Below the pieces are notes generated by a model. It saw only the letters and a list, made by a program, of their open reading frames with translations, was not told the DNA's origin and did not search any database. Below, in pieces: positions 50,740-60,099 of a stretch of DNA of 64,000 bases. Source of the stretch: Pontibacter korlensis (GTDB lineage Bacteria; Bacteroidota; Bacteroidia; Cytophagales; Hymenobacteraceae); NCBI RefSeq assembly GCF_000973725.1, contig NZ_CP009621.1:2020501-2084500 (forward strand), given 5' to 3'. Both the position numbers and the translations under genes were made by a program. Each line of letters starts with the position of its first letter. Within the stretch, counting starts at the first letter, position 1.

Positions 50740-51690
50740 ATGACAGAGAATATAACAGACCGAATTATACGAATAGGCACCCGTGGTAGCAAGCTAGCCT
50801 TATGGCAGGCAGAAAATGCTGCCGAAAAGCTGCAAGCCTCTGGTTTCAAAACAGAATTGGTTATCATCAGTACCAAAGGCGACCAGGTACTGGATAAGTC
50901 GCTGGATAAAATAGGCTCTAAAGGAGTATTTACAGAGGAGCTGGAAGTGGCACTGCGTGAGGGGCAAGTAGAAATAGCCGTGCATAGCGCAAAGGATGTA
51001 CAATCTTCCATTCCTGAAGACCTGGAGCTCGTGGCGTTTATGGAACGCGAGCAGGTGAACGATGTTATCCTGAGCTTCGATCCGAACTTTAAACTGGAGC
51101 GTGATAGTAAGGCGGTAATAGGCACATCTTCTACTCGCCGTAAGGCACTTCTTAAAAAGTACTACCCAAACATCAAGACAGCCGAATCCAGAGGTAACCT
51201 GCAGACCCGCCTGCGCAAGCTGGAAGAGAAGCAGTTCGATGCTCTGATGCTGGCTTACGCTGGAGTTTACCGTATGGGCTATGATAACCTGATTGTGCAC
51301 ACCTTTCCAGAGTACGAATTTGTGCCTGCAGCAGGACAGGGCAGTGTAGCCATTGAGTGTGCCAAGAACCTTGATCCAGAGCTAAAGAAAGGCCTGAAAG
51401 AGGCGTTAAACCATACAGACACCCACGTTTGCTTATTGGCTGAGCGCGCGTTCCTGCGTACGATGGAAGGCGGTTGTAGTATCCCGTCCTTTGCGTTGGC
51501 AACGTTAACAGACGAAGGCGTTAGTATAACCGGAGGCATTGTAAGCCTGGACGGTAAAACGCTGCTGCAGGAAACACTGGAAGGACCGACTGTAACTGTT
51601 GAGGCAATGGGAGAGCAATTGGCTAACACTATTCTGAGCCGGGGTGGTGATGAAATACTAAAAAGCATTCGAGCTGAGCGCACAGAATAA
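50740..51690 (+). CDS. hemC: Hydroxymethylbilane synthase
   Basis: Porphobilinogen deaminase: assembles four porphobilinogens into hydroxymethylbilane for heme and cobalamin. It has 316 residues from the ATG at 50740; a GTG at 50719 adds only seven residues. IRIGTRGSKLALWQ is the N-terminal motif, then VHSAKDVQSSIPEDL, AESRGNLQTRLRKL and the dipyrromethane-cofactor Cys in LRTMEGGCSIP. The gene stands alone between holB and a terminator. Confidence 0.97.
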   Translation: MTENITDRIIRIGTRGSKLALWQAENAAEKLQASGFKTELVIISTKGDQVLDKSLDKIGSKGVFTEELEVALREGQVEIAVHSAKDVQSSIPEDLELVAFMEREQVNDVILSFDPNFKLERDSKAVIGTSSTRRKALLKKYYPNIKTAESRGNLQTRLRKLEEKQFDALMLAYAGVYRMGYDNLIVHTFPEYEFVPAAGQGSVAIECAKNLDPELKKGLKEALNHTDTHVCLLAERAFLRTMEGGCSIPSFALATLTDEGVSITGGIVSLDGKTLLQETLEGPTVTVEAMGEQLANTILSRGGDEILKSIRAERTE

Positions 51691-51729
51691 GTAAAAGCTT
51701 TGCGTAGACAAGAGCTTTACTGGTGTTAT

Positions 51730-51766
51730 AAAAAAGGCCTCCTGCACAATGCAGGAGGCCTTTTTT
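51730..51766. terminator. Bidirectional terminator, hemC and the AGCS transporter
   Basis: A 16-bp stem (AAAAAAGGCCTCCTGC at 51730-51745 with its complement at 51751-51766), loop 5 nt, between convergent genes. Confidence 0.92.
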
Positions 51767-51786
51767 GCTTTATATCTTTTTTGAGC

Positions 51787-53346
51787 TTAGGCTTTGGCAG
51801 CTTCTGCTTTTACAGCTTCTTTGGAAAGCGGCCCATTCCTGGACGATCGGGCATAGGCAAGGAAATCCTGCATCTCACGCTTCACCATAGGAGCCATTAA
51901 ATATAATCCTACCATGTTAGGAATACTCATGGCAAAGAGCATGGCATCAGAGAAAGCTACTACGCTGCCTAGCTGCATAGGAGCACCAAGTACAATAAAG
52001 GCGCAGAAGATAACTTTAAAGCTGATGTCGGCTGCTTTGGTATGGCCAAATAGGTACGTCCATGACTTAAGCCCATAGTAAGACCAGGTGATCATGGTAG
52101 AGAAGGCGAAAAGTATAACTGCAGCTGCCAGAATAATCGGGAACCAGCTGATAACAGTGGCAAAGGAGGCTGAAGTGAGGGCAATACCATCACCGGCAGT
52201 ATCCAGTTGGTAAGCTCCGGTTACCACAATTACGAGTGCAGTCATGGTACAAACTACTACAGTGTCGATGAATGGCTCCAGGGAAGCCACAAAACCTTCT
52301 GTAACCGGTACATTGGTTTTAACGGCAGAGTGCGCAATGGAAGCAGAACCAATACCTGCCTCGTTAGAGAACATACCGCGGCGCAAGCCCTGAATCATCA
52401 CACCTACCACGCCACCGCCTATTGCTGAAGCTGTAAAAGCTCCTTCAAAAATGGCTGCAAAGGCGCCTGGTATCAAAGAAATGTTAGAAACCAGTACAAT
52501 GATGGCAGCTACAATGTAAGTGCCGCACATCAGTGGAACAACCTTTTCTGTTACCCGGGCAATGCTCTTCATACCACCAAGTATAACAAGGCCTACCAGC
52601 ACAGCCATGATCAGGCCAAAAATCCAGGCGTTACCACCGCCAAAGAATGAACCTGACTCGCCGCCTGTAACGGCAATAAACTGCTGTGTGGCTTGATTGA
52701 TCTGGAACATGTTACCTGCTCCGATAGCACCGCCTATACACATGATAGCAAAGAAGGCTGCCAGGAATTTGCCTAAGCCAGCCATGCCCCGCTCTTTCAG
52801 GCCTTTGTTCAGGTAGTGCATTGGTCCGCCAGATACAGTTCCGTCGGCATGTTTGTCTCTATATTTTACACCAAGCGTACAGGATACAAACTTGGACGAC
52901 ATGCCAAGCAAGCCCGCCAGGATCATCCAGAAAGTGGCACCCGGTCCGCCAAGGGAAATAGCAATGGCCACACCTGCAATGTTACCAAGGCCTACTGTAC
53001 CAGATACAGCAGCTGTCAAGGCTTGGAAGTGTGTTACCTCACCAGGGGCATCCTCTTGGTTGTACTTGCCACGTACAATATCCAGTGCATACTTAAAACC
53101 TCTGAAGTTGATAAAGCCAAGGTAAAAGGTAAAGAACAAGGCGCCGGCTAATAACCATACTAGTATAAGTGGTATACCTAGATCATCGGAAACTTTTAGT
53201 TCATAGAAAATAATGTCGGAGATAAATTGCGCTGCAGGGCCTATGGCCGCATCAATTTTCTCGTCTATAGTTGTATTGTTTGACTGGGCAAAAAGGGAAC
53301 TACAGGCCCCCAGACTGAGCGCTGCAGAGAGTAAGAATCGTTTCAT
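51787..53346 (-). CDS. Alanine/glycine:cation symporter (AGCS family)
   Basis: Inner-membrane symporter of 519 residues that imports alanine or glycine with Na+. It has an N-terminal signal-like stretch ([15 protein letters not shown]) and about ten membrane segments. Family motifs include [52 protein letters not shown] and VTGAYQLD. The signal-like N-terminus is unusual for the family and could be a real cleaved peptide or extra first helix. It converges on hemC and has its own promoter region at 53347-53652. Confidence 0.92.
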   Translation of the reverse strand: MKRFLLSAALSLGACSSLFAQSNNTTIDEKIDAAIGPAAQFISDIIFYELKVSDDLGIPLILVWLLAGALFFTFYLGFINFRGFKYALDIVRGKYNQEDAPGEVTHFQALTAAVSGTVGLGNIAGVAIAISLGGPGATFWMILAGLLGMSSKFVSCTLGVKYRDKHADGTVSGGPMHYLNKGLKERGMAGLGKFLAAFFAIMCIGGAIGAGNMFQINQATQQFIAVTGGESGSFFGGGNAWIFGLIMAVLVGLVILGGMKSIARVTEKVVPLMCGTYIVAAIIVLVSNISLIPGAFAAIFEGAFTASAIGGGVVGVMIQGLRRGMFSNEAGIGSASIAHSAVKTNVPVTEGFVASLEPFIDTVVVCTMTALVIVVTGAYQLDTAGDGIALTSASFATVISWFPIILAAAVILFAFSTMITWSYYGLKSWTYLFGHTKAADISFKVIFCAFIVLGAPMQLGSVVAFSDAMLFAMSIPNMVGLYLMAPMVKREMQDFLAYARSSRNGPLSKEAVKAEAAKA

Positions 53347-53652
53347 CTATATGGGTTAGTTGATTAGTCGGTTTTCTTGAATTTAACTATTTCTGCTGCC
53401 AATGTAAAGTTTAAGCCCGGATTGCCCCTGTCAGTTCAGGAAAATAACGATATAGTACAATATATAGGGGAAGGGATTTTTAGCACTTCTCCTTTAGGTA
53501 TACGGCAAAACAGCAATAAGCAACGGTAGAGATAGTTAACAGGCTACAGAGAAAACTTAAAATGTAAACAAGACATAAAAAGGCTTAAATTTGAAATCCA
53601 ACCGGCGTGGCTGGAACATGAATCACAAAACCGACATAACTCTACAGATAGT
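53347..53652. other. Divergent gap between the AGCS transporter and cyclophilin genes
   Basis: About 306 bp with no gene. For the cyclophilin gene there is an exact -7 element TAAATTTG at 53586-53593. I see no riboswitch (for example glycine) in front of the transporter. Confidence 0.55.
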
Positions 53653-54303
53653 ATGAAACTGCTGAAACGCATTGCTGCTACTGCCATGGTAGCTTTTGTA
53701 TTACCGCTGGCCGTACTTGCACAGAAGCCCAAGGGCAAAGATCAACTCGTAACCATCTCTACCGCACGGGGCGACATCAAGCTTGTGCTTTTTGATGACA
53801 CCCCACAACACAAAGCCAACTTCCTGAAACTGGCTAAAGAGGGTTTCTACGATGGCACTACCTTCCACCGTGTGATAGATGGTTTTATGATACAGGGAGG
53901 AGATCCTAACACAAAAGATGATAACCCGCGCAATGATGGTGCTGGTAGCCCAGGCTATACTGTTCCGGCCGAAATCAACTCAGCTCACAAGCATGTGCGA
54001 GGAGCCGTAGCAGCAGCACGCCAAGGCGACATGGTAAACCCGGAGCGCGCGAGCAGTGGCTCACAGTTCTACATAGTGGAAAACCACGATGGTACCCCTA
54101 TGCTGGATGACGTGTATACGGTGTTTGGGCAGGTAGTAGATGGCTTGGATGTGGTGGACAAAATCGCGGAGCTGCCAAAGGATGGACGTGACCGGCCACT
54201 ATCTGACGTGAAAATGAAGGTGACGGTGGAGCAGGTAAAGAAGAAAAAGGTCGCTAAGAAGTACGACTATAATTACAACACCCAAACACTGGAAAAGAAA
54301 TAA
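53653..54303 (+). CDS. Exported cyclophilin-type peptidyl-prolyl isomerase
   Basis: Cyclophilin of 216 residues with a signal peptide (about 1-23, ending VLAQ), so periplasmic. The core has FLKLAKEGFYDGTTFHRVIDGFMIQGGDP and the SGSQFYIVENHDG motif, with the catalytic Arg in FHRVI. A short basic tail (VKKKKVAKKYDYNYNTQTLEKK) follows. It lies 4 bp upstream of the reductase gene, so co-transcription is likely. Confidence 0.95.
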   Translation: MKLLKRIAATAMVAFVLPLAVLAQKPKGKDQLVTISTARGDIKLVLFDDTPQHKANFLKLAKEGFYDGTTFHRVIDGFMIQGGDPNTKDDNPRNDGAGSPGYTVPAEINSAHKHVRGAVAAARQGDMVNPERASSGSQFYIVENHDGTPMLDDVYTVFGQVVDGLDVVDKIAELPKDGRDRPLSDVKMKVTVEQVKKKKVAKKYDYNYNTQTLEKK

Positions 54304-54307
54304 CAAG

Positions 54308-55213
54308 ATGAAGCGAATACTGATTACAGGCTCTAACGGGCTACTGGGGCAGAAATTAGCCGAACTATTACTATCAAGGCAGGATGTTGAACTACTTGCC
54401 ACCAGCCGTGGAGAGAACAAACTAGCTGAGCTATATCCGACACTTCCTTTCAAAAGTATGGATGTGACGAACCCAGAGCAGGTGGAGCAGGTGGTAAGCA
54501 AGTTCCGCCCTACACACATCATCCATACTGCCGCCATGACCAACGTGGATCAGTGCGAGAGCGATCGCGACGGTGCGCTGCTGTTAAATCGTGATGCTGT
54601 GCAGTTCTTGGTAGATGCATGCGAAAAGTATAATGTGCACCTCATCCACGTAAGCACCGACTTTATTTTTGACGGCGAAAACGGCCCATATGACGAAGAG
54701 GCGGAGGCAAAGCCGGTAAACTTCTACGGAGAGACCAAGCTAATGGCAGAGGAGATCGTGAAGAACGCGAAGTGTAAGTGGGCCATACTCCGGACAGTGC
54801 TGGTATATGGCGTTGTAAACGACTATGGTCGTACTAACATTGTGCTGTGGGTGCGCGATAGTTTGCAGGCTGGTAAAGTAATCAAAGTTGTTACAGATCA
54901 GTTCCGCACACCAACACTAGCCGAGGATTTAGCAATGGGCTGCTGGTTGGCTGCTGAGAAGGACGCTGAGGGTATTTATAACATCTCTGGCAGCGAAATG
55001 CTGACTCCTTATGATATGGCCCTGCAGGTTGCCAATTACTTTGCACTAGATAAATCGCTTATAGACAAGGCCGATGGCAGTACCTTTTCACAGCCTGCCA
55101 AGCGTCCGCCTCGCACAGGCTTCATCATTCGGAAAGCCGAAACAGACCTAGGTTACCGCCCCCACACTTTTGCCGAGGGTATCCGAGTAGTGGCAGAGCA
55201 GGCTGAGGCTTAG
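54308..55213 (+). CDS. RmlD-like SDR (dTDP-4-dehydrorhamnose reductase type)
   Basis: Extended SDR of 301 residues. It starts with the Rossmann motif ITGSNGLLGQKLAELL. THIIHTAAMTNVDQCESDRDGALLLN and VSTDFIFDGENGPYDEEAEAKPVNFYGETKLMAEE (catalytic Y-x-x-x-K) are typical of RmlD. In E. coli RmlD makes dTDP-rhamnose; no other rml genes are near, so the substrate here is unknown. It follows the cyclophilin by 4 bp. Confidence 0.88.
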   Translation: MKRILITGSNGLLGQKLAELLLSRQDVELLATSRGENKLAELYPTLPFKSMDVTNPEQVEQVVSKFRPTHIIHTAAMTNVDQCESDRDGALLLNRDAVQFLVDACEKYNVHLIHVSTDFIFDGENGPYDEEAEAKPVNFYGETKLMAEEIVKNAKCKWAILRTVLVYGVVNDYGRTNIVLWVRDSLQAGKVIKVVTDQFRTPTLAEDLAMGCWLAAEKDAEGIYNISGSEMLTPYDMALQVANYFALDKSLIDKADGSTFSQPAKRPPRTGFIIRKAETDLGYRPHTFAEGIRVVAEQAEA

Positions 55214-55268
55214 TATAGCAAAGTACTCGGTGTATTCAGTTGCGCCACAAGTTCCCAACGAATTCAAG

Positions 55269-55300
55269 ATAAGGCAGTAAGCTTCGGTTTACTGCCTTAT
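55269..55300 (+). terminator. Terminator of the cyclophilin-reductase operon
   Basis: ATAAGGCAGTAA (55269-55280) pairs with TTACTGCCTTAT (55289-55300), a 12-bp perfect stem. The T-run is weak. Confidence 0.7.
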
Positions 55301-55430
55301 TGCTATAACATTAAAAATATGCGATTTTTAATGCAGCTGTCCGATCCATTACCTATATTGTACCCTTTAATTTCAGTACAATACGACCAAACACCTTAAA
55401 CTAACTAAACTAACTCTTCTACCTTACTTT

Positions 55431-57083
55431 ATGAGTGCTAACAAAGAATCCTGGGGCTCACGCGTCGGTCTAATCCTGGCGATGGCCGGTAATGCCGTAG
55501 GTCTCGGAAACTTCCTGCGCTTCCCGGTGCAGGCGGTGCAAAATGGCGGCGGCGCCTTTATCATCCCTTATCTTGTCTGTTTTTTGGTGATGGGTATTCC
55601 CCTGCTTTGGATAGAGTGGTCTATGGGCCGCTTTGGGGGCAAGCATGGTAACCACTCCACACCTTATATTGTGGACACCATGGGTAAACATCGCCTGTGG
55701 AAGTATATTGGCGTATTCGGTATCTGGACAAACATTGCTGTAGCGGCTTATTACTGCTACCTGGAGTCCTGGACACTCTCTTATGTGTTTCACTCCGTTC
55801 TGGGCACGTTCAATGGCCTAGATCAGGAAGGCGTGGCAGCTTTCTTTGACACCTATGTTAGCATCGGCGATTCCACACTAGGTATACCTTATGAGGCTGT
55901 GGTGTTTTACATCATCTGTTTGCTGCTTAACACCTGGATCTTATCGCAAGGTTTGTCTGGTGGTGTAGAGCGTGTGGCAAAGATAGGCATGCCTATGCTG
56001 ATTCTGTTCGGCGTGTTCCTGGCGTTCAAAGGCTTTACCATTTCTGCCGGAGAAGCCGGTGCCGTAAACGACAGCTCTGTGGGCCTGAACTTCCTGTGGA
56101 CGCCAAACTTTGATGAACTGTGGTCGCCAACAGTGTGGCTTGCTGCAGCCGGACAAATCTTCTTTACGCTATCGGTAGGTATGGGTACTGTACACTGCTA
56201 CGCTTCTTATGTAAGGTCTAAAGATGATATCGCACTTAATGCTATGTCGGCTGGCTGGATGAACGAATTCGTAGAAGTAGTACTTGGTGCCTCTATCCTG
56301 ATTCCAATTTCGATTGGTTACTTGGGTGTAGAAAGAGTAACAGAGTTGGTGCAGTCCGGTGGTCTGGGGCTGGCATTTAAAACACTACCGTTCCTGTTTA
56401 CGCAGTGGGGCGAGGTGCTAGGTGCCATTGCCGGTGTTATGTGGTTCGGTTTGTTGTTCTTTGCGGGTATCACCTCCTCCCTGGCTATGGGTACACCTTG
56501 GATCGGCTTCCTGCAGGATGAGTTTAAATGGGAGCGTAAATCAGCGGCCTGGTCTTTTGGTCTGATCGTGCTGATACTAGGTATGCCAACGGTACTGTTC
56601 TTCCACTACGGTGTGTTCGATGAGTATGATTACTGGGCAGGTACAGTTTCGCTGGTAGTATTTGCCCTGGTTGAGACGATTCTATTTGCATGGGTGTTTG
56701 GTATGGATAAAGGCTGGCGTGAGATCACATCCGGAGCCGATATACAAGTACCTAACTTCTATAGGTACATCATCAAGTTTGTAACTCCGCTGCTGCTCCT
56801 GTGGGTGTTCATCGGCTCACTGGTAACGCCGAAAGGCGGCGACTGGGCAAAGGCTTTTGCAGGTGATTGGGTGCTTGACGACAGCTCTATTATCAACAAG
56901 ATCAAGAATACGAGCCTAAAGCGCCAACTGGCAGAAGCTACAGATCCTGCTGTAATCGAACAACTGCAGGAAACACTGTTCTTTGTAAATGCCTCGCGTA
57001 TACTTCTGGTAACAGTGTTCCTGAGTATTGCTGCGTTGGTTTACATTGCCTATAAAAAAAGAGTTAGAGAAGGAAGGATATAA
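55431..57083 (+). CDS. Sodium-dependent NSS-family transporter
   Basis: Neurotransmitter:sodium symporter family, 550 residues, about 12 membrane helices. The N-terminal motif is GLILAMAGNAVGLGNFLRFPVQAVQNGGGAF. Later parts are FFTLSVGMGTVHCYASY and FAGITSSLAMGTPWIGF. Bacterial homologues carry amino acids such as methionine, alanine or tryptophan. The adjacent small MetS-like gene supports a two-subunit system. Confidence 0.93.
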   Translation: MSANKESWGSRVGLILAMAGNAVGLGNFLRFPVQAVQNGGGAFIIPYLVCFLVMGIPLLWIEWSMGRFGGKHGNHSTPYIVDTMGKHRLWKYIGVFGIWTNIAVAAYYCYLESWTLSYVFHSVLGTFNGLDQEGVAAFFDTYVSIGDSTLGIPYEAVVFYIICLLLNTWILSQGLSGGVERVAKIGMPMLILFGVFLAFKGFTISAGEAGAVNDSSVGLNFLWTPNFDELWSPTVWLAAAGQIFFTLSVGMGTVHCYASYVRSKDDIALNAMSAGWMNEFVEVVLGASILIPISIGYLGVERVTELVQSGGLGLAFKTLPFLFTQWGEVLGAIAGVMWFGLLFFAGITSSLAMGTPWIGFLQDEFKWERKSAAWSFGLIVLILGMPTVLFFHYGVFDEYDYWAGTVSLVVFALVETILFAWVFGMDKGWREITSGADIQVPNFYRYIIKFVTPLLLLWVFIGSLVTPKGGDWAKAFAGDWVLDDSSIINKIKNTSLKRQLAEATDPAVIEQLQETLFFVNASRILLVTVFLSIAALVYIAYKKRVREGRI

Positions 57084-57089
57084 GAAACT

Positions 57090-57248
57090 ATGAATACATC
57101 TGCACTTATTGTGATGCTCAGTACCATGCTGTTGGTAACCGGGCTGATGATTTACTTTTTCACGCGTGTGCTAAGTGCACCCCCAAAGCCTGAGCCAGAC
57201 TCTTATCTCGATAACGACGATGAACCAGAGCGCCAGGTAAAACCGTAA
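57090..57248 (+). CDS. MetS-like small subunit of the NSS transporter
   Basis: A 52-residue protein with one N-terminal membrane helix (about 4-24: SALIVMLSTMLLVTGLMIYFF) and an acidic, proline-rich tail. It starts 6 bp after the NSS gene's stop, the usual position and size of MetS-family small subunits, which associate with an NSS carrier. Assigned by position and topology. Confidence 0.75.
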   Translation: MNTSALIVMLSTMLLVTGLMIYFFTRVLSAPPKPEPDSYLDNDDEPERQVKP

Positions 57249-57257
57249 AAACTATAC

Positions 57258-58153
57258 ATGAAGAAAATAAAGCACTGGATACGCAGGAACTTTGGCTTTT
57301 CGCAGCGTGAAGTAAATGCGTCTCTGGTGCTACTTACCTTACTGGTGCTGCTATTGGTGGCACCTTTTCTTTTAAGTACGTTACTGCAGAGTCTGAGTAC
57401 GTTTCACCTCAAGACCGCCAACTACTTGACAGCTTAGTAGCGCAACTGGAGGAAAGGCAGCCGGAACGAACCAGCAAGTATACTACGGCCCTTCAACCCA
57501 AACGAGCTGACGGTGGAAGAGTGGCAGGCGTTCGATTTGCCCAAGTACCTGGCGCAGCTTATTCTCAACTACCGAAGCAAAGTAGGTAACCTTACCTACA
57601 AAGCAGAACTAGGCAAAATCTATGGGCTTCCGGATTCTGTTTTTCAGCGGCTTTACCCTTACATCGATTTGCCTGAGGAGCGTCCGTCTAAGTACAAACG
57701 CCCTGAAAGTATAGCAACTCGCCCCACACCAAACCCCAACTGGAGCAATAACAAGCGTGAGCGGTTTATACTTGCTCCTTTCAATATACACCATACAACT
57801 TGAGTAGATCAGGGGCATAGGCAGTAAACTATCAGCTCGCATCGTGAAGTACAGAAATGGCTTGGGCGGCTTCCATGATATTGAGCAGCTGCGAGAGGTT
57901 TATGGATTGCAGCCGGAGGTGGTAGAAAGCCTGCAGAAGTATACCTTCGTGCCGAAAGCCAACAGTGCTAAGTATTAACACCGCTATTGCCGACGAACTG
58001 CGGGCACACCCATGCATCTCTTCTAACGTGGCCCGAGCCAATGTTGCCTACCGTGAGCAGCATGGCAGGTACAGACAACTGGAAGACGTGCGCCAGGTAA
58101 AGCTGGTAACAGCAGAGCTCTATGTAAAACTACAGCCATACCTAACACTGTAG
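57258..58153 (+). pseudogene. Decayed ComEA-type helix-hairpin-helix protein gene
   Basis: A single ancestral gene now broken. The frame from 57258 reads MKKIKHWIRRNFGFSQREVN with a membrane helix, then stops at 57435-57437. A second frame gives EYVSPQDRQLLDSLVAQLEER from about 57395. The first frame returns near 57486 (RPFNPNELTVEEW, LILNYRSKVGNLTY). A third frame holds IRGIGSKLSARIVKYR with an in-frame TAG at 57805-57807 and a TAA at 57976-57978. A fourth segment from about 57965 has LSINTAIADELRAHP and ends at 58153. That makes four frameshifts and one internal stop. The HhH repeats and layout match the ComEA-type proteins of Bacteroidetes, which bind DNA in uptake. Confidence 0.88.
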
Positions 58154-58659
58154 CAGCTATAGTCATCTCAGATACTCTTGAGACAAAAAGTGGAAAGGAC
58201 TCCATAGTGTATCCGCATTGCTGTGAAAGCTGGACTCGTGAAACCATGAACTAACCCTTCTGAGGAGCGGAATTTTCAAGAATTACAAACATCTTCCTAT
58301 GCCCCTTCGAGGGGGAGTAATGATAAGCTTCGCTAGCAGTGTCTAACTAAAGCTGATCCCAGTCCTTGGGTTGAGCGCCTTGTGAAATCCGGTGCCTTAA
58401 GGGCAGCGCCCTGGCGCAGGAGGGAACGCCGCGCGATGCCCGAGGACGAGGCCCCGCGGCCTTGAGCGCAAAAAGTGAAACGAGCTGGTTGTAGAGCCGT
58501 GGAGGAACAGCAGTTAGAAAGTATAGCTTGGCTCAAGTTGTAGAGGCTGCGACTATGAAGTATAGCAAGCAAAAACCAAGTGTAAAAAGGCACGGGCTGC
58601 AAGCCCGCGCCAGCGACGAGAAGTTTGGCATAAGCGGAAGCTTGCGGCAAATCACTTAA
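58154..58659. other. Unexplained 500-bp intergenic region with a GC-rich core
   Basis: No convincing gene. It includes CCCCTTCGAGGGGG (about 58300-58312), a GC-rich stretch near 58390-58460 (GCAGCGCCCTGGCGC and similar inverted sequences) and the GGCACGGGCTGCAAGCCCGCGCC hairpin near 58590-58612. A 105-codon frame on the minus strand (58333-58650) has an odd composition and looks spurious. Hairpins and sharp composition change suggest a structured RNA, a repeat element or the remains of one. Confidence 0.5.
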
Positions 58660-59502
58660 CTACGACGTAAAAGCCTTTGCTTGAATGAAAGTATAGAAGA
58701 AAACAGCATTCGGGCTTTTTGCTACTATATGCATCTCCTCCTTCACCTTATCCGCCAATTCCGCATCCACATAACCGGCATCCAACAGTTGCGGTAACCC
58801 GCTTAGGAGTAGTTCAGTCCAAAAGCCAATCATCTCGGCACGTTTGGCAGGATTGCGGTTATCGAGGTGGTAGGTTTTAGTTTCGGTGCTGATTCGCTGA
58901 TACCCTACAGACTGCAATAGGTTCCCCAGCTTCGCGCCGACAAAAGGGTCTCCGCTCATATCGTATTGAAGATCGTTGAAGCGCATCCAGTACTGCAGCA
59001 CGTTAGGAGAGTAGGGCTCCACAAAGAAGCTGGAGTTTAGCACCTCCGTAATTACAATAGGGCTGCCGGGCTTCAGCACGCGGCGCACCTCCGACAGCAC
59101 ACGTGCAGGCTCGGGTATATGCTCCAACACCCAGCAAAGGAAAGCTCCGTCGAAATCTGCCTGTGAGTTAAAGCTCATGTCCATGGCATTCTCCTGCAGC
59201 AGTTCGTAACGGTCGGTGGCATAAGGAACTGTAGACAAAAACTTACGAGCCTGCGCGATCTGCTTATCAGAGTAGTCGATGCCGGTCAGGAAGAGATGTG
59301 GGAAGCGGCGTAGTAAAATCTCAGATTGTGCCCCAACACCACAGCCAACTTCCAGCAGTTTTGTAACAGTAGAAAAATCAATGTCGGAGTAAATCTTATT
59401 TTCCATGAACCTTGCCTGCTTATACAGGCGGGTCTGTTCCTCCGGCGAGTAGCCGTGTAGATACTTTTCTTCAGATGATGATTCTTTAGACGCTGCTACC
59501 AT
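58660..59502 (-). CDS. Class I SAM-dependent methyltransferase
   Basis: A 280-residue methyltransferase. Motif I is KLLEVGCGVGAQSEILLRRFP, motif II/III FDGAFLCWVLEHIPEPARVLSEVRRVLKPG and FLTGIDYSDKQIAQARKFL. The N-terminal SSSEEKYLHGYSPEEQTRLYKQARFMENKIY is typical of small-molecule methyltransferases. Substrate unknown. It is a single gene beside the unexplained region. Confidence 0.92.
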   Translation of the reverse strand: MVAASKESSSEEKYLHGYSPEEQTRLYKQARFMENKIYSDIDFSTVTKLLEVGCGVGAQSEILLRRFPHLFLTGIDYSDKQIAQARKFLSTVPYATDRYELLQENAMDMSFNSQADFDGAFLCWVLEHIPEPARVLSEVRRVLKPGSPIVITEVLNSSFFVEPYSPNVLQYWMRFNDLQYDMSGDPFVGAKLGNLLQSVGYQRISTETKTYHLDNRNPAKRAEMIGFWTELLLSGLPQLLDAGYVDAELADKVKEEMHIVAKSPNAVFFYTFIQAKAFTS

Positions 59503-59564
59503 GTTTGATCAGTTTTTAAGCGAGAGTTACATCTATTACTTGTATAAAGAAAGCGCAGGGAGAA

Positions 59565-60047
59565 CTATTGTTGATTTAAACTATCTATCAATCCTATAGC
59601 TTTTTCGACAACCTGCCGCTCACTTTTGAAAGAAAGCATTTCAAAAGCTTGCTTCAAAGACACCCACCGTGCTTCGTTTACCTCCCAATCGTGTTTTCCT
59701 ATGTCGCCTGACTCGTACCGCAGCAGGAAAAAGTGCACAAGCTTATGGAAGCGCACCCGCTGCTTGCCTTTGTCGCCAACATACCAGTATTCTATGGTGT
59801 CTATCTTTTGAAGTAGTTCTGTGGTGATACCTGTTTCTTCCTGCACCTCGCGCACAGCAGTAACCTCTGGTGTTTCACCGGGGTCTACTATACCCTTGGG
59901 CAGCTGCCACCGCCTTTGAGGTCCTACAGAAATTAGGGCCACCTCTACACCAGATGAGCCCCTGTGGTAGGCCACTCCTCCTGAGGATACCTGCTCTACC
60001 GTAGGGAGTTTGGGTTTTGGGTTGTTAAGGTTTGTTTGTGAGGGCAT
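59565..60047 (-). CDS. NUDIX hydrolase
   Basis: A 160-residue pyrophosphatase of the NUDIX family. The box reads G-IVDP-GE-TPEVTAV-REVQEETGI near residues 55-77, matching G-x5-E-x7-R-E-x2-E-E-x-G-I. SVGPQRRWQLPKGIVDPG is typical of the branch that cleaves Ap4A-like or other nucleoside polyphosphates. The substrate is not deducible. Confidence 0.93.
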   Translation of the reverse strand: MPSQTNLNNPKPKLPTVEQVSSGGVAYHRGSSGVEVALISVGPQRRWQLPKGIVDPGETPEVTAVREVQEETGITTELLQKIDTIEYWYVGDKGKQRVRFHKLVHFFLLRYESGDIGKHDWEVNEARWVSLKQAFEMLSFKSERQVVEKAIGLIDSLNQQ

Positions 60048-60099
60048 CGTTCAACGTATAAAAATGTAAACTTTATACTTGATGCACTGGTGCAAAGGT

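Noticed and set aside
58333..58650. 105-codon minus-strand frame in the GC-rich gap
   Set aside because: Odd composition, no homology pattern and several hairpins inside it. It is better explained as structured or repeated DNA.
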